From: Nevskia sp. | Lineage (GTDB): Bacteria > Pseudomonadota > Gammaproteobacteria > Nevskiales > Nevskiaceae | Assembly: GCA_023229645.1 (NCBI GenBank) | Contig: JALNYU010000003.1 | Span: forward strand, 186,001 to 250,000 | Direction of reading: 5' to 3' | DNA length: 64,000 bases | Shown: positions 32,742 to 41,277 of the stretch, in pieces | How positions within the stretch are numbered: the first letter of the stretch is position 1 | Layout: every line of letters begins with the position of its first letter | Program-made: the position numbers and the translations under genes | Notes under the pieces: generated by a model | The model's input: only the letters and a program-made list of their open reading frames with translations | The model's database searches: none | Told to the model about the DNA's origin: nothing

Positions 32742-34190
32742 ATGAGCCAGCCGTACTACCGACTGATGATTCCCGGCGTCCACGACGCCGTTAATGATTA
32801 CCTGCTTGAAGCGCCGTTCGATCGCAGCCCGATCGCCCGTGTTGCGCTTGCCGATGCCGCGGCGGTTGAACAGGCGCTGGCGACCGCGCAGGCGTTGTTC
32901 CGCAACCGTGATGCTTGGCTGCCATTGGCGCGGCGTATCGAGATCCTCGCAACCGCGGCAGACTTGCTGCGGGCGCGTGCCGAAGCACTGGCGCTGGCGG
33001 CGGCGCGAGAAGGCGGCAAGCCGCTGGTCGACTCACGCATTGAAGTTGCCCGCGCGATCGATTCGTTACGGCTCTGCGTCGAGCAGATGCGCAGCGACCA
33101 AGGCGAGGTGATTCCAATGCGCGTTAACGCCGCCTCGGCGAATCGCTTGGCGTTCACGCAGCTGGAGCCGATCGGTGTTGTGGTCGCGATCAGCGCGTTC
33201 AACCATCCGCTGAATCTGATTGCGCATCAAATCGGCCCGGCGCTGGCGGCGGGCTGTCCGGTGATTGTCAAACCGGCGCGAACCACGCCGCTATCCTGTT
33301 TCAGCCTCGTCGCGATATTGCGCGAAGCTGGCTTGCCCGAGGCTTGGTGCCAAGCGCTGGTGCCGGAGGACAACGCATTAATTAGCCGTCTCGCGGCCGA
33401 TCCACGGGTTGCGTTCGTGAGCTTTATCGGTAGCGCCAAAGTCGGCTGGCAGCTGCGCAGCCAGCTCGCGCCCGGCGCCCTTTGCGCGCTGGAGCACGGC
33501 GGCGTGGCACCGGTGATTGTCGCCGCCGACGCCGAGCTTGATACCGCCGTCGCGCTGATCGCCAAAGGCGGCTACTACCATGCCGGGCAGGTCTGCGTTT
33601 CGGTGCAGCGCGTGTTTGTCGAGCGGCCGCTGCTGCCGCGTTTTATCGCGGCGCTGAAAGCGCAAGCTGAGGCTTTGCGGGTCGGCGATCCAACCTCGCC
33701 GGATACCGAGGTCGGCCCGCTGATTACGCCGGCCGGCGTCGTGACCGTTGGCGCTTGGGTCGATGAAGCCGTTGCCGGCGGCGCCGAGTTGATCTGTGGC
33801 GGCCGGGCGTTATCGCCAACCTGTTACGCGCCGACTTTACTGCTCGAACCGCCGGCCGCGGCCAAAGTTTCGACCCAGGAAGTGTTCGGGCCGGTGGTTT
33901 GCGTGTACGGCTATGACGATCTCGATGACGCCATCGCGCGCGCCAACGCGCTGCCGTTTGCATTCCACGCGGCGGTGTTCAGCGCCAGCCTTGATACCGC
34001 GCTGCGCGCTTACCGCCGGCTCGATGCCTCGGCGGTCATGGTCAACGATCACACCGCGTTCAGAGTCGATTGGATGCCATTCGCCGGCCTGCGCGAATCC
34101 GGCTACGGCGTCGGCGGCATTCCACACACGATACGCGACCTGCAGGTGCGCAAGATGATGGTGCTGCGGTCGCCGGAGTTGGCAGGTTAG
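32742..34190 (+). CDS. NAD(P)-dependent aldehyde dehydrogenase
   Basis: A 482-residue aldehyde dehydrogenase. AISAFNHPLNLIAHQIGPAL near residue 150 is the coenzyme-binding N-x-P block, FIGSAKVGWQL near 228 is the glycine motif, ALEHGGVAPVIV near 247 holds the general-base Glu (most relatives have ELGG here), and GQVCVSVQRVFV near 285 holds the catalytic Cys. The EHGG variant marks a less studied subgroup. The substrate is unknown. It starts 112 bp after repeat C and stands alone; the gene after it is convergent. It might serve aldehyde detoxification or the final step of an alcohol pathway, as the mxa-like cluster hints, but the two loci are 16 kb apart and nothing shows a link. Confidence 0.88.
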   Translation: MSQPYYRLMIPGVHDAVNDYLLEAPFDRSPIARVALADAAAVEQALATAQALFRNRDAWLPLARRIEILATAADLLRARAEALALAAAREGGKPLVDSRIEVARAIDSLRLCVEQMRSDQGEVIPMRVNAASANRLAFTQLEPIGVVVAISAFNHPLNLIAHQIGPALAAGCPVIVKPARTTPLSCFSLVAILREAGLPEAWCQALVPEDNALISRLAADPRVAFVSFIGSAKVGWQLRSQLAPGALCALEHGGVAPVIVAADAELDTAVALIAKGGYYHAGQVCVSVQRVFVERPLLPRFIAALKAQAEALRVGDPTSPDTEVGPLITPAGVVTVGAWVDEAVAGGAELICGGRALSPTCYAPTLLLEPPAAAKVSTQEVFGPVVCVYGYDDLDDAIARANALPFAFHAAVFSASLDTALRAYRRLDASAVMVNDHTAFRVDWMPFAGLRESGYGVGGIPHTIRDLQVRKMMVLRSPELAG

Positions 34191-34279
34191 CGTCGCGTTT
34201 GCTGACGCGTACGTGATCGCGATGCCGTGGGGCAAAAATCGGTCTACCGAGGCGCGGGCTCTGCGCCTTGGCGATTCCA

Positions 34280-35725
34280 TCAACCGCGCAGCAGGCTTTC
34301 CAGGCCGGATTCCTCCGGCCAGACTGCTAACGCGCTAAGCACGCGTAGGCGCTCGGGGTTGCTTTCGCGTGCGGCGAGTTCGGCGACGTGCTCGCGGAAC
34401 GCGGGCAGCGTGAGGCCGGCGAGGCCGGTGTCGTAGCGGAGTTTGCGGGCGACGAAATCGCGCCATTGTTCGCGTTCGTCGTCGTCGAGCGTGTCGGGGT
34501 AATGGCGGGCGCGGTAGCGGAATAGCAGGGTGTCGTAACGCGGGTCGCTGAAGCTGCCGTGCAGGCGGGCGATGCTATCCGGGCCGGCGTCGCGAGCACG
34601 GGCGAGGCGGGGTTTGTCGGCGTCGGGCAGAAAGCCGGCGTACAGCGAAAGTTCTGGATCGGCGCTGTCGCGCGGTGGCTGCGCAAACACGGCTTGCACT
34701 TTGATGCGCAGCGCGTCGCGCTCGGCGTAGAGACGGTCCCGGTTCGCTATGCAGCCGGCGAGGTCGATATTCCAGCGCGCGGCGTCGTCACCGCGCAGCG
34801 CAGCGAGCGGCGACAGCATCGGCGATTTGTTCAGGTGCACGCCTTTCAGCGGCAGCCGGGTCAGGCCTTCTGGCAGTTCATCGTCGGAGGCAAAAATGCG
34901 GTCGCGCAGGTCTTCGGCGTCGAGTTCGAGCAGTTCATCGACATCGTGGCTTAAGTCGAAACACAGCACGCAGTTGGCGTTGGTCGGGTGCTGCGCAATC
35001 GGCGCGATGACGGCGAGGCAGCCGCGCAGGGCTGGAATTTTGCTCGATACGTGCACCACCGGTGTCATCTCGTGCACGTTCATCAAGGTCGCGGCAAATT
35101 TCTTATCGCGCAGCTTTAAGGCGTGTTCGAACAAGCGCGGTTGTGCTTCGCGCAGGCGGCGCGCCAGCGCGATGGTCGCGTCAACATCGGACAACGCATC
35201 GTGCGCGCGTTTGTGGACCAAGCCGTTCTCGGCGCTGAGCCGCTCCAGCTTGAACGTGGTGGCACCGTTATCGCCGATCGGCCAGTTCAGCCCGGCCGGG
35301 CGCAGCGCGTGCCACAGGCGCACGACATCGATCAGGTCCCAGCGCGAATTGCCGCCAAACCATTCGCGCAGGTACGGCTCGTAGAAGTTGCGATACAGCA
35401 GATGGCGCGTGACTTCATCATCGAAGCGGATCGAGTTGTAGCCGGCGCCGCAGCTGCCGGGCACGCTGAACAGCGCGTTGATCTGGCGCGCAAATTCGTA
35501 CTCCGGCACGCCTTCGTCGCGCGCCAGCTGCGGCGTGATGCCAGTGATCAGGCAGGCTTCGGGGTGCGGCAGCACGTCGATTGGTGGCCGGCAGTACAGC
35601 ACCAGCGGCGCGCCGATTGGCTCCAGCTCCGCGTTCGTGCAGCGGGCGGCGAACTGCGACGGGCGGTCGCGGGCGGCATCGGTGCCGAAAGTTTCGTAGT
35701 CGTGCCAGACAAAACGGAAGCTCAT
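34280..35725 (-). CDS. sbcB: Exodeoxyribonuclease I
   Basis: A 481-residue exonuclease that digests single-stranded DNA from 3' to 5' in repair and recombination. The DEDDh fold is visible: the first acidic pair in VWHDYETFGTD near residue 9, the second Asp in RFDDEVTRHLLYRNFYEPYL near 105, and HDALSDVDATIALARRL near 180 with the catalytic His and last Asp. An SH3-like and a helical C-terminal domain follow. I chose the ATG at 35725, because MSFRFVWHDYETFG is the family start; the frame is open up to 35806. It is divergent from mrp with 73 bp between, and convergent with the aldehyde dehydrogenase gene. Confidence 0.95.
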   Translation of the reverse strand: MSFRFVWHDYETFGTDAARDRPSQFAARCTNAELEPIGAPLVLYCRPPIDVLPHPEACLITGITPQLARDEGVPEYEFARQINALFSVPGSCGAGYNSIRFDDEVTRHLLYRNFYEPYLREWFGGNSRWDLIDVVRLWHALRPAGLNWPIGDNGATTFKLERLSAENGLVHKRAHDALSDVDATIALARRLREAQPRLFEHALKLRDKKFAATLMNVHEMTPVVHVSSKIPALRGCLAVIAPIAQHPTNANCVLCFDLSHDVDELLELDAEDLRDRIFASDDELPEGLTRLPLKGVHLNKSPMLSPLAALRGDDAARWNIDLAGCIANRDRLYAERDALRIKVQAVFAQPPRDSADPELSLYAGFLPDADKPRLARARDAGPDSIARLHGSFSDPRYDTLLFRYRARHYPDTLDDDEREQWRDFVARKLRYDTGLAGLTLPAFREHVAELAARESNPERLRVLSALAVWPEESGLESLLRG

Positions 35726-35798
35726 GCGTGGGGTGGCTGCTGATCGGGCGGGGAATGCGAGACAATACCGCAAGCCCGCCATTGGACCTACTGCCGAC

Positions 35799-36890
35799 GT
35801 GACCACCGCTACCCCCCGCCGCGACGCCGTGCTCGCCGCGCTCGATACTTACATTCATCCGTTGATCGGCCGCGGGCTGATCAGTGCCGGTTGTGTTGCT
35901 GAAGTCGAACTCGGCGCGCGGCCGCACATCATCGTCGAACTCGGGTTTCCCGGCGCCGGCATCGCGGCGGAATTGGCCGCCGATGTCAAAGCGCTGATGA
36001 AGGCGCAATTCGGGCTGGATGTTGCGGTGCCGATGGGCTGCCGGATTCTGCCGCAGTCGGTGCAGAAAGGGCTGAGCCCGCTGCCGGGCGTGGCCAATAT
36101 CGTCGCGGTGGCGTCGGGCAAAGGTGGCGTTGGCAAGTCCACCGTCGCGGTGAATTTCGCGCTTGCATTGCAAGCGGAAGGCGCCCGCGTCGGCATACTG
36201 GACGCCGATGTTTACGGCCCGAGCCAGCCGCTGATGCTCGGTAGCCGAACCAAACCGACCTCGCCAGACGGCAAGCGCCTGAACCCAATCATCGCCCACG
36301 GTCTGCAGGCGATGTCGATCGGCTTTTTGATGGACAACGACGCCCAGCCGGCGATCTGGCGCGGGCCGATGGTGACGCAGGCCTTGCACCAGCTGCTGAC
36401 CGAAACCGCCTGGGACGATCTCGACTATTTGGTCGTCGATCTGCCGCCGGGCACCGGCGATATTCAGCTCAGCTTGAGCCAGCGCGTACCGGTGGCCGGC
36501 AGCATCATCGTCACCACGCCGCAAGACATTGCCCTGCTCGACGCCCGCAAAGGCTTGCAAATGTTCCGCAAGGTGGGCATTCCGGTGCTCGGCATTGTCG
36601 AAAACATGAGCACGCACGTCTGCAGTAATTGCGGCCACGAGGAAGCGATTTTCGGCACCGGCGGCGGCGACAAGCTGGCGCAAGAGGCGGGCACTGAATT
36701 GCTCGGCTCGCTGCCGCTGGACATCCAGATTCGTCGCGATGCCGATAGCGGCAACCCAACCGTTGCCGCCGATCCGAACTCGCCGTTGGCGCTGCGCTAT
36801 CGGGGCATTGCCCGTCTGGCGGCGGCGCGCTTGGCCTACGGCGCGGCTGCGGCGGCTGGCTTCCCGACCATTTCAATCGCCGACGATTGA
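35799..36890 (+). CDS. Mrp/ApbC iron-sulfur cluster carrier ATPase
   Basis: A 363-residue P-loop ATPase. A DUF59/MIP18-like N-terminal domain (about 1-85) is followed by the deviant Walker A SGKGGVGKSTVAVNFAL near residue 105, the switch region VDLPPGTGDIQLSLSQ near 212 and the CxxC cluster site in MSTHVCSNCGHEEAIFG near 272. ApbC binds and hands over 4Fe-4S clusters to apo-proteins in the cytoplasm. The GTG at 35799 is chosen; the frame extends upstream to 35724 but that overlaps the divergent sbcB start. Its stop overlaps the next gene's start. In many gammaproteobacteria mrp is next to dcd, as here. Confidence 0.93.
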   Translation: MTTATPRRDAVLAALDTYIHPLIGRGLISAGCVAEVELGARPHIIVELGFPGAGIAAELAADVKALMKAQFGLDVAVPMGCRILPQSVQKGLSPLPGVANIVAVASGKGGVGKSTVAVNFALALQAEGARVGILDADVYGPSQPLMLGSRTKPTSPDGKRLNPIIAHGLQAMSIGFLMDNDAQPAIWRGPMVTQALHQLLTETAWDDLDYLVVDLPPGTGDIQLSLSQRVPVAGSIIVTTPQDIALLDARKGLQMFRKVGIPVLGIVENMSTHVCSNCGHEEAIFGTGGGDKLAQEAGTELLGSLPLDIQIRRDADSGNPTVAADPNSPLALRYRGIARLAAARLAYGAAAAAGFPTISIADD

Positions 36891-37507
36891 TGCGCAACCG
36901 GCCTGCAGCCTGGCTCTGGCTGGTGCTGTTGGCCTGCGCCTGGGGCGGCTGGCGCGCGTGGCTGCAGCGCGAACTGGTGCAGCCCCCCGGCGTGTTGGTG
37001 GCCGCGGAGCCGCAACAGACCGCGCTCGACACGGCGGCCGCGCCGTTTGCCCAGCGCGGCTACACGATCACACCGCTGGCGGCGTTCGCGCTGCAGGCGC
37101 GAGTGCTCGGGCGCGAGGATTATCACGTTGACGCGCTGTCTGACCTCGTCCCCACCGATCTCGCGCTCGGCTGGGGGCGGATGTCGGATAGCGCGGTGTT
37201 GAAAGACATTGCGATTCAGCAGAGCGGCCGCTTTTATCATTGGCAGGTGCGCGCGTTCCCGATCCCGGAGCGCGAAATCATTTCGCATTCGGCGAACATG
37301 CACCTGATTCCGGCGAATGCGGCCGTCGGCCGGGCGTTGGCACGGGTACGGCGCGGGCAGGTGATTGCGCTGCGCGGCGAACTGGTGGCCGTACAGTCGG
37401 CCAGCGGTTTGACGCTGCGCAGTTCGCTGAGCCGCGACGACAGCGGCCCCGGTGCCTGCGAAGTAATTTGGCTGGAAGATCTGGAAATCGCGCCACAGCT
37501 GCGATAA
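36890..37507 (+). CDS. Hypothetical membrane-anchored protein between mrp and dcd
   Basis: A 205-residue protein with an N-terminal membrane helix (AWLWLVLLACAWGGWRAWL) and a domain likely in the periplasm. The sequence AFALQARVLGREDYHVD, DLALGWGRMSD, HWQVRAFPIPEREIISHSANMHLIP and IALRGELVAV corresponds to a conserved small protein found beside mrp/dcd or other genes in gammaproteobacteria, but its function is unknown to me. The DLALGWG.MSD and SANMHLIP blocks look conserved enough to be structural. The ATG at 36890 overlaps the mrp stop (TGATG), so it is part of the mrp operon. No enzyme motif is seen. Confidence 0.8.
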   Translation: MRNRPAAWLWLVLLACAWGGWRAWLQRELVQPPGVLVAAEPQQTALDTAAAPFAQRGYTITPLAAFALQARVLGREDYHVDALSDLVPTDLALGWGRMSDSAVLKDIAIQQSGRFYHWQVRAFPIPEREIISHSANMHLIPANAAVGRALARVRRGQVIALRGELVAVQSASGLTLRSSLSRDDSGPGACEVIWLEDLEIAPQLR

Positions 37508-37547
37508 TCACGCGGCAAGCGCCGACTTGTTCTAAACGAAGAGAAAC

Positions 37548-38114
37548 ATGAGCATCAAGTCTGACAAGTGGATTAAGCGTATGGCGGCCTCACAGCGGAT
37601 GATCGAGCCGTTCGAACCCGGCCAAGTGCGCGCGGTGAACGGCCAAAAGATTGTCAGCTACGGCGTCTCAAGCTACGGCTATGACGTTCGCTGCGCTGAC
37701 GAATTCAAGATTTTCACCAACATCAACTCGACGATTGTCGACCCGAAAAACTTCGACGAGCGCAGCTTTGTCGACGTGAAATCGGACGTTTGCATCATCC
37801 CGCCGAACTCGTTCGCACTGGCGCGGACGGTCGAATACTTTCGGATTCCCAGGTCCACGCTCGTCGTCTGTCTCGGCAAGAGCACGTACGCGCGCTGCGG
37901 CATCATCGTCAACGTCACGCCGCTGGAGCCGGAATGGGAAGGCCACGTCACTTTGGAGTTCAGCAATACCACGCCGCTGCCGGCAAAAATCTACGCCAAC
38001 GAAGGCGTGGCGCAGATGCTGTTTTTTGAGAGCGACGAAGTTTGCGAAACATCCTACGGCGACCGCGGCGGTAAATATCAGGGCCAGCGCGGCGTAACGT
38101 TGCCGAAAACCTAA
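37548..38114 (+). CDS. dcd: dCTP deaminase
   Basis: A 188-residue enzyme that turns dCTP into dUTP, the first step to dTTP in many bacteria. SSYGYDVRCADEF near residue 42, SFALARTVEYFRIPRSTLVVCLGKSTYARCGI near 85-115 (nucleotide and active-site loops with the Arg) and TPLEPEWEGHVTLEFSN near 125, which holds the catalytic Glu, are all intact. The C-terminal YQGQRGVTLPKT closes the trimer site. The ATG at 37548 follows an AGAGAAAC site. Six bases after its stop is GTTGGGC (38120-38126), a possible integron core site, so it marks the boundary between the core chromosome and the accessory island. Confidence 0.96.
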   Translation: MSIKSDKWIKRMAASQRMIEPFEPGQVRAVNGQKIVSYGVSSYGYDVRCADEFKIFTNINSTIVDPKNFDERSFVDVKSDVCIIPPNSFALARTVEYFRIPRSTLVVCLGKSTYARCGIIVNVTPLEPEWEGHVTLEFSNTTPLPAKIYANEGVAQMLFFESDEVCETSYGDRGGKYQGQRGVTLPKT

Positions 38115-38142
38115 TTTGCGTTGGGCTTGCTAGGGAGGGCTG

Positions 38143-38652
38143 ATGTCGGTGGGTGAGACAGATGAGTGGGCTTCGCAGCTTGCGCGAACCATCTCTCATG
38201 CAATTGCTGCTCACAATCAGTTCGGTCGTTCCACCTTGGACGCCGTGCGCTTTCATGATCACAAGACGCCCTATGCCATTCATCTGATATGGTGCGCCAT
38301 GACGCTGCTTGCCGAGACTAAGCTTTCTGAGGAGCTTCGGCGCTCTGGCTCTGATACCTTACTTTGGCACAAGAAAATAGGGGTCGAACTGAACTGGTCC
38401 AAGCCTGAAGTCAGTGTCTTTCGGCAAGTCACCTTCTTCGACGGCAGCAAGACCAAAGACCTGCACCCGCAAAACGCTCAGAAGCCGACGCAAGGTGGAT
38501 GCACAGTGGAAGCTGTTTGCCTGGGTGCACAACGTACAAAAGCTGCAAGACAAGGCGCCATAAAGCACCTGGCAAAGCCGGAAACGGTAGGATATCGTCC
38601 AACAAGGCCCTGCCACCGCCGAGGCCGGCCACAGAATGGAATCGTCAGATGA
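38143..38652 (+). pseudogene. Unknown small gene, possibly frameshifted, in the cassette-like stretch
   Basis: The frame starting at ATG 38143 (with AGGGAGGG before it) encodes 169 residues. The first 110 look like a real protein (WASQLARTISHAIAAHNQFG, HKTPYAIHLIWCAMTLLAE), but the rest is low-quality and Arg/Gln/Pro-rich. The +1 frame from about 38480 reads DAQWKLFAWVHNVQKLQDKAP and stops at 38563, and looks like the proper C-terminus. I infer a single frameshift at about 38450-38490 and an original protein of about 140 residues. No family is recognised. GC is lower than in dcd. Its place before an attC-like site, with a short spacer from GTTGGGC, is what an integron gene cassette would show. 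Confidence 0.45.
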
Positions 38653-38749
38653 CCGCAATCCGATCAAACAATGCGGCATTAGAGTCGATCACCGCTTTCG
38701 CGCGTTTTGGTGAAAGCGCTGGCGGGCATTTTCTACGGCCTCGTTAGGC
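38597..38749 (+). repeat. attC-like site 1 (putative cassette recombination site)
   Basis: It begins with GTCCAAC (RYYYAAC type) and ends with GTTAGGC (GTTRRRY type). The first 12 bases after the inverse core, AACAAGGCCCTG, can pair with the end, TACGGCCTCGTT, at most positions, as in the long stem of attC. At 153 bp it is longer than usual, and conserved L boxes are not clear. Tentative. Confidence 0.35.
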
Positions 38750-38772
38750 AATTATTCAACCAGGAGTAGCAA

Positions 38773-39027
38773 ATGCAAGTGAGTGAATTTGAATATGCAG
38801 TTTGGGCTGTAGAGGGCATCCGTATCACTGTCCGTGCGCCTTCCAATATGGCAATCGGTACATACAACTATCAAAACGCTGCAAATGAAGGCTGGCGAAT
38901 AACACAGCTGCTAGAGAATCGCATTTTGCCAAACGTCAACGGCCATGAAGTTGTCGTTCTTCAAGGTGATGGCGAAGAGCCGCATGGTAGGGTCATTCTG
39001 CGCACGCTTCGTGCTAGCTATGCCTAA
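38773..39027 (+). CDS. Small cassette-type protein of unknown function
   Basis: An 84-residue protein with a good ribosome-binding site (CAGGAG, 8 bp before the ATG). Residues such as YAVWAVEGIRITVRAP, GTYNYQNAANEGWRITQLLENRI and HEVVVLQGDGEEPHG suggest a small alpha/beta fold. I know no function. The start lies 24 bp after GTTAGGC, and the TAA stop is inside GCCTAAC, the beginning of the next attC-like site. Such tight packing between recombination sites is typical of a mobile gene cassette. GC is clearly below the chromosomal background, in line with transfer. Confidence 0.65.
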   Translation: MQVSEFEYAVWAVEGIRITVRAPSNMAIGTYNYQNAANEGWRITQLLENRILPNVNGHEVVVLQGDGEEPHGRVILRTLRASYA

Positions 39028-39073
39028 CAAGGCGTTGCACCCGTGACGTTTCGCGGCTTGCCGTCTGTTAGCG
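39022..39073 (+). repeat. attC-like site 2
   Basis: It starts with GCCTAAC (RYYYAAC) and the characteristic continuation AAGGCGTTGCACCCG, and ends at TGTTAGCG. CTAACA and TGTTAG pair perfectly; the inner L boxes pair poorly and the last two core bases depart from the consensus. The length of 52 bp is near the lower limit for attC. Tentative. Confidence 0.4.
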
Positions 39074-39155
39074 CCGGCCTAGGCGCCTTATCCCGGTTTC
39101 GCTGGCCGGCGCCACACCAAGCTGCTAATTGGGCGGCGCCGTTCGCTTCCTCGCC

Positions 39156-39578
39156 TTAGCCGACGATAACTGCGGCGCCGGCGGCGGCGACTTGTGCATC
39201 CTGATTCGATAGCACGCCGGATACGCCAATGGCGCCGATGACTTCGCCGTTCTGAATCAGCGGCAGGCCGCCTTCGATTGGGCAGAGATCGTTGATCGCT
39301 AGCCATTTCAGCCCGCCGCCGCCAGCGGCCAGCGCTTCTTCGAAGCTCTTGGTTGGGCGTTTGAATTTCACCGCCGTTTGCGCTTTGGCCTGGGCCACGG
39401 CGACGCTGCCGAGCTGCGTGTGATCAAGCTTATGCAGCAGTACGAGATTGGCGCCCGGATCGAGAATCGCGATGACAACCGGCCAATCGTTGGCGACGGC
39501 TTCTGCTTCGGCGGCGTTGGCGATCTGCTTGGCCAGCGCGATTGAAATCGGCGGTCCGTATTTGAGAATCGGCTGCAT
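39156..39578 (-). CDS. GlcG/HbpS-type (DUF336) protein
   Basis: A 140-residue single-domain protein of the GlcG/HbpS family. AEAEAVANDWPVVIAILDPGANLVLLHKLD near residue 22 and the glycine-rich GGLPLIQNGEVIGAIGVSG near 105 are the family signatures, the second being the conserved loop of this fold. HbpS of Streptomyces binds heme; GlcG accompanies glycolate oxidase genes, but its action is unknown. Here no glycolate or heme genes adjoin: it sits between a cassette-like stretch and an IS element and is oriented against them. The ATG at 39578 has AGGAGT 8 bp upstream. A protective role against oxidation or heme is speculative. Confidence 0.85.
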   Translation of the reverse strand: MQPILKYGPPISIALAKQIANAAEAEAVANDWPVVIAILDPGANLVLLHKLDHTQLGSVAVAQAKAQTAVKFKRPTKSFEEALAAGGGGLKWLAINDLCPIEGGLPLIQNGEVIGAIGVSGVLSNQDAQVAAAGAAVIVG

Positions 39579-39830
39579 TGAACACTCCTGTGATAATTGA
39601 CCGCCCAGGCAGTTGGGCGGCTTCTTCTAATTTGTCTGCGGCGAATACGCCAACCTTGATTCGCCTGAAACCGTGACGCGCCGATGTTCGCGCCGTTGTG
39701 CTACGGCCCGTTTCGGAACACCGTAGCCGCGCTCAATTTTAGCGGCGCGGATGTTAATTTTTTGGGCATATATCCCTTTACGACAAGTAAATGTTAGTTG
39801 ATAATACGCTCATCAAGTTGAGCGTAAACC

Positions 39831-40696
39831 GTGAAATACACCTTCCAGCAGTTCCAATCCGAGTATCCAGATGACGATGCGTGCCTGTCGGTGATATTCG
39901 CCAGCAAGTACGGCACGGCTCCGGTTTGCCCCGGCTGTGGAGTGGCGGAAGGCAAGTTCTCGAAGATAACAGGCCGTCGCGCTTATGCCTGTCAGGATTG
40001 CGGCCACCACCTGTATCCCTGCGTCGGCACTCCGTTCGAGAAGTCGAGTACGAACCTGACTAAATGGTTCCACTCCATGTATTTGCTGACGGCTACCCGC
40101 AACGGCGTTTCGGCGAAGGAACTACAGCGTCACCTTGGCGTGACCTATAAGTGCGCATGGCGTATCGGCCACGAACTACGCAAGCTAATGGGAGACGCTG
40201 GCAGCACGACGCCGCTGGCCAGCCACATCGAAGTGAACGAGACCTATCTGGGCGGCAAGGAGAAGAACAAGCACAACAGCAAGAAGCTGAAGGCCGGTCG
40301 CGGCACTGTCGGCAAGACCGCAGTGTTCGGCATGCTGGAGCGCGATGGCGCACTGGTCGTGCAGGACTCAAAGCGCGCACGCTGGAGCCGATCATCGTTG
40401 CAAATGTCCAATCCGGAACTACGATTAGCTCGGATGAGGCATCCATGTACCAGTCCCTTCCGGCTCGCGGCTATGTGCACGGATCAGTCTCGCATGCTGC
40501 CGGGCAATATGTGGCCGGCATCCATCACACGAACGGTATCGAAGGGTTTTGGTTGCACTTCAAACGCGGCATTGTCAGCACGCACGTTTCGATCTCGCCG
40601 CAGCATATGCAGAAGTATGTCGATGAATTTGGCTTCCGCTACAACATGCGGAAAGACCCTGCCGGGATGTTTAAGACGATGATTAAGAAGCTGTGA
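39831..40696 (+). pseudogene. IS1595-family transposase, frameshifted
   Basis: The first part, from GTG at 39831, has the N-terminal zinc ribbon (CPGC near residue 35, CQDCGHH near 56) and the start of the DDE domain. After about residue 180 the frame shifts by -1 near 40365-40375, and the neighbouring frame continues with KARTLEPIIVANVQSG, SSDEASMY and HTNGIEGFW to the stop at 40696. The first catalytic Asp in the expected EVDETY is Asn here (HIEVNETYLGGKEKNKH, codon AAC), while the second Asp and the Glu are kept. No slippery heptamer is seen, so a programmed shift is unlikely. Two independent defects make this transposase inactive. The element could move only with help from an active relative. 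Confidence 0.88.
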
Positions 40697-40699
40697 AGC

Positions 40700-40951
40700 T
40701 CACTTAATCAATTTCAGCTTTCTAAGGTCACTCTCAGACCAGCCTATATCCCCTAGTAGGCCTTGAAGCATTTTGGCCCCATAGGTCTTTTTCGGATGGT
40801 AATGAATCGAGACGCGATTCATGCCCTTGAGATAAATGTGCATTGATCCGCCCTTTGTATCGCATTCCCATCCATCTTTTCTAAGAGCGTTACACAAGTC
40901 ATCAGCAGTTAAATTTTTTAACTGCTGCCATATCTGATTAGAAAAACTCAC
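40700..40951 (-). CDS. hicA: HicA-family mRNA interferase toxin
   Basis: An 83-residue double-stranded-RNA-binding-fold protein of the HicA/YcfA family. The active-site histidine is in GGSMHIYLKGM near residue 37 and the fold ends with MLQGLLGDIGWSESDLRKL, the typical last helix. HicA cleaves mRNA and stops growth until neutralised by HicB. It follows hicB with a 4-bp overlap, so the antitoxin is made first; in most hic operons the toxin gene is first. Its stop lies 3 bp from the end of the converging transposase remnant, inside the IS1595-like element, of which it is a likely passenger. Confidence 0.85.
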   Translation of the reverse strand: MSFSNQIWQQLKNLTADDLCNALRKDGWECDTKGGSMHIYLKGMNRVSIHYHPKKTYGAKMLQGLLGDIGWSESDLRKLKLIK

Positions 40952-41277
40952 GCAGCAAAAGCAACAGGAATTGAAACCTCTTCAATAAAAGATTTCTGTT
41001 TTGAAGGGAAGACAAATTCATGCAACCGCTTCGCGACAAATCCCGTAAACGTCGGATGCAAATTGTCACTCACAAGAACGCCTACCGGTATTGGATGATG
41101 GTGTTTCAGTAATGATTCAAAATACGCTTGGATAGCAGAGTCAACATTAGACTTGACATCGGTTTCTGTCTTTCCACAGGCATGAAGCCCCTTTAAATCT
41201 GGGCAGTATGCGTGGAAACCATCTTCATCTGGCTCTACTACTACGCGGATTTGAACTTTAATCTCGCGCAGCTGCAT
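40948..41277 (-). CDS. hicB: HicB-family antitoxin
   Basis: A 109-residue protein with the HicB partial RNase H fold: IRVVVEPDEDGFHAYCPDLKGLHACGKTETD near residues 8-40 is the characteristic beginning (usually EDGYVAYCPELPGC.A.G.T), then helices that end near residue 65 and a C-terminal part (KRLHEFVFPSKQKSF) which may be the DNA-binding region. The ATG at 41277 is preceded by AAAGGAG at good spacing; an in-frame ATG 21 bp upstream is less likely. It should bind and inhibit HicA and repress its own operon. It is carried within the IS1595-like element. Confidence 0.85.
   Translation of the reverse strand: MQLREIKVQIRVVVEPDEDGFHAYCPDLKGLHACGKTETDVKSNVDSAIQAYFESLLKHHHPIPVGVLVSDNLHPTFTGFVAKRLHEFVFPSKQKSFIEEVSIPVAFAA

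Noticed and set aside
39831..40696. Programmed -1 frameshifting in the transposase
   Set aside because: No A/T-rich slippery heptamer near 40370, and a catalytic Asp is also lost, so decay is the simpler explanation.
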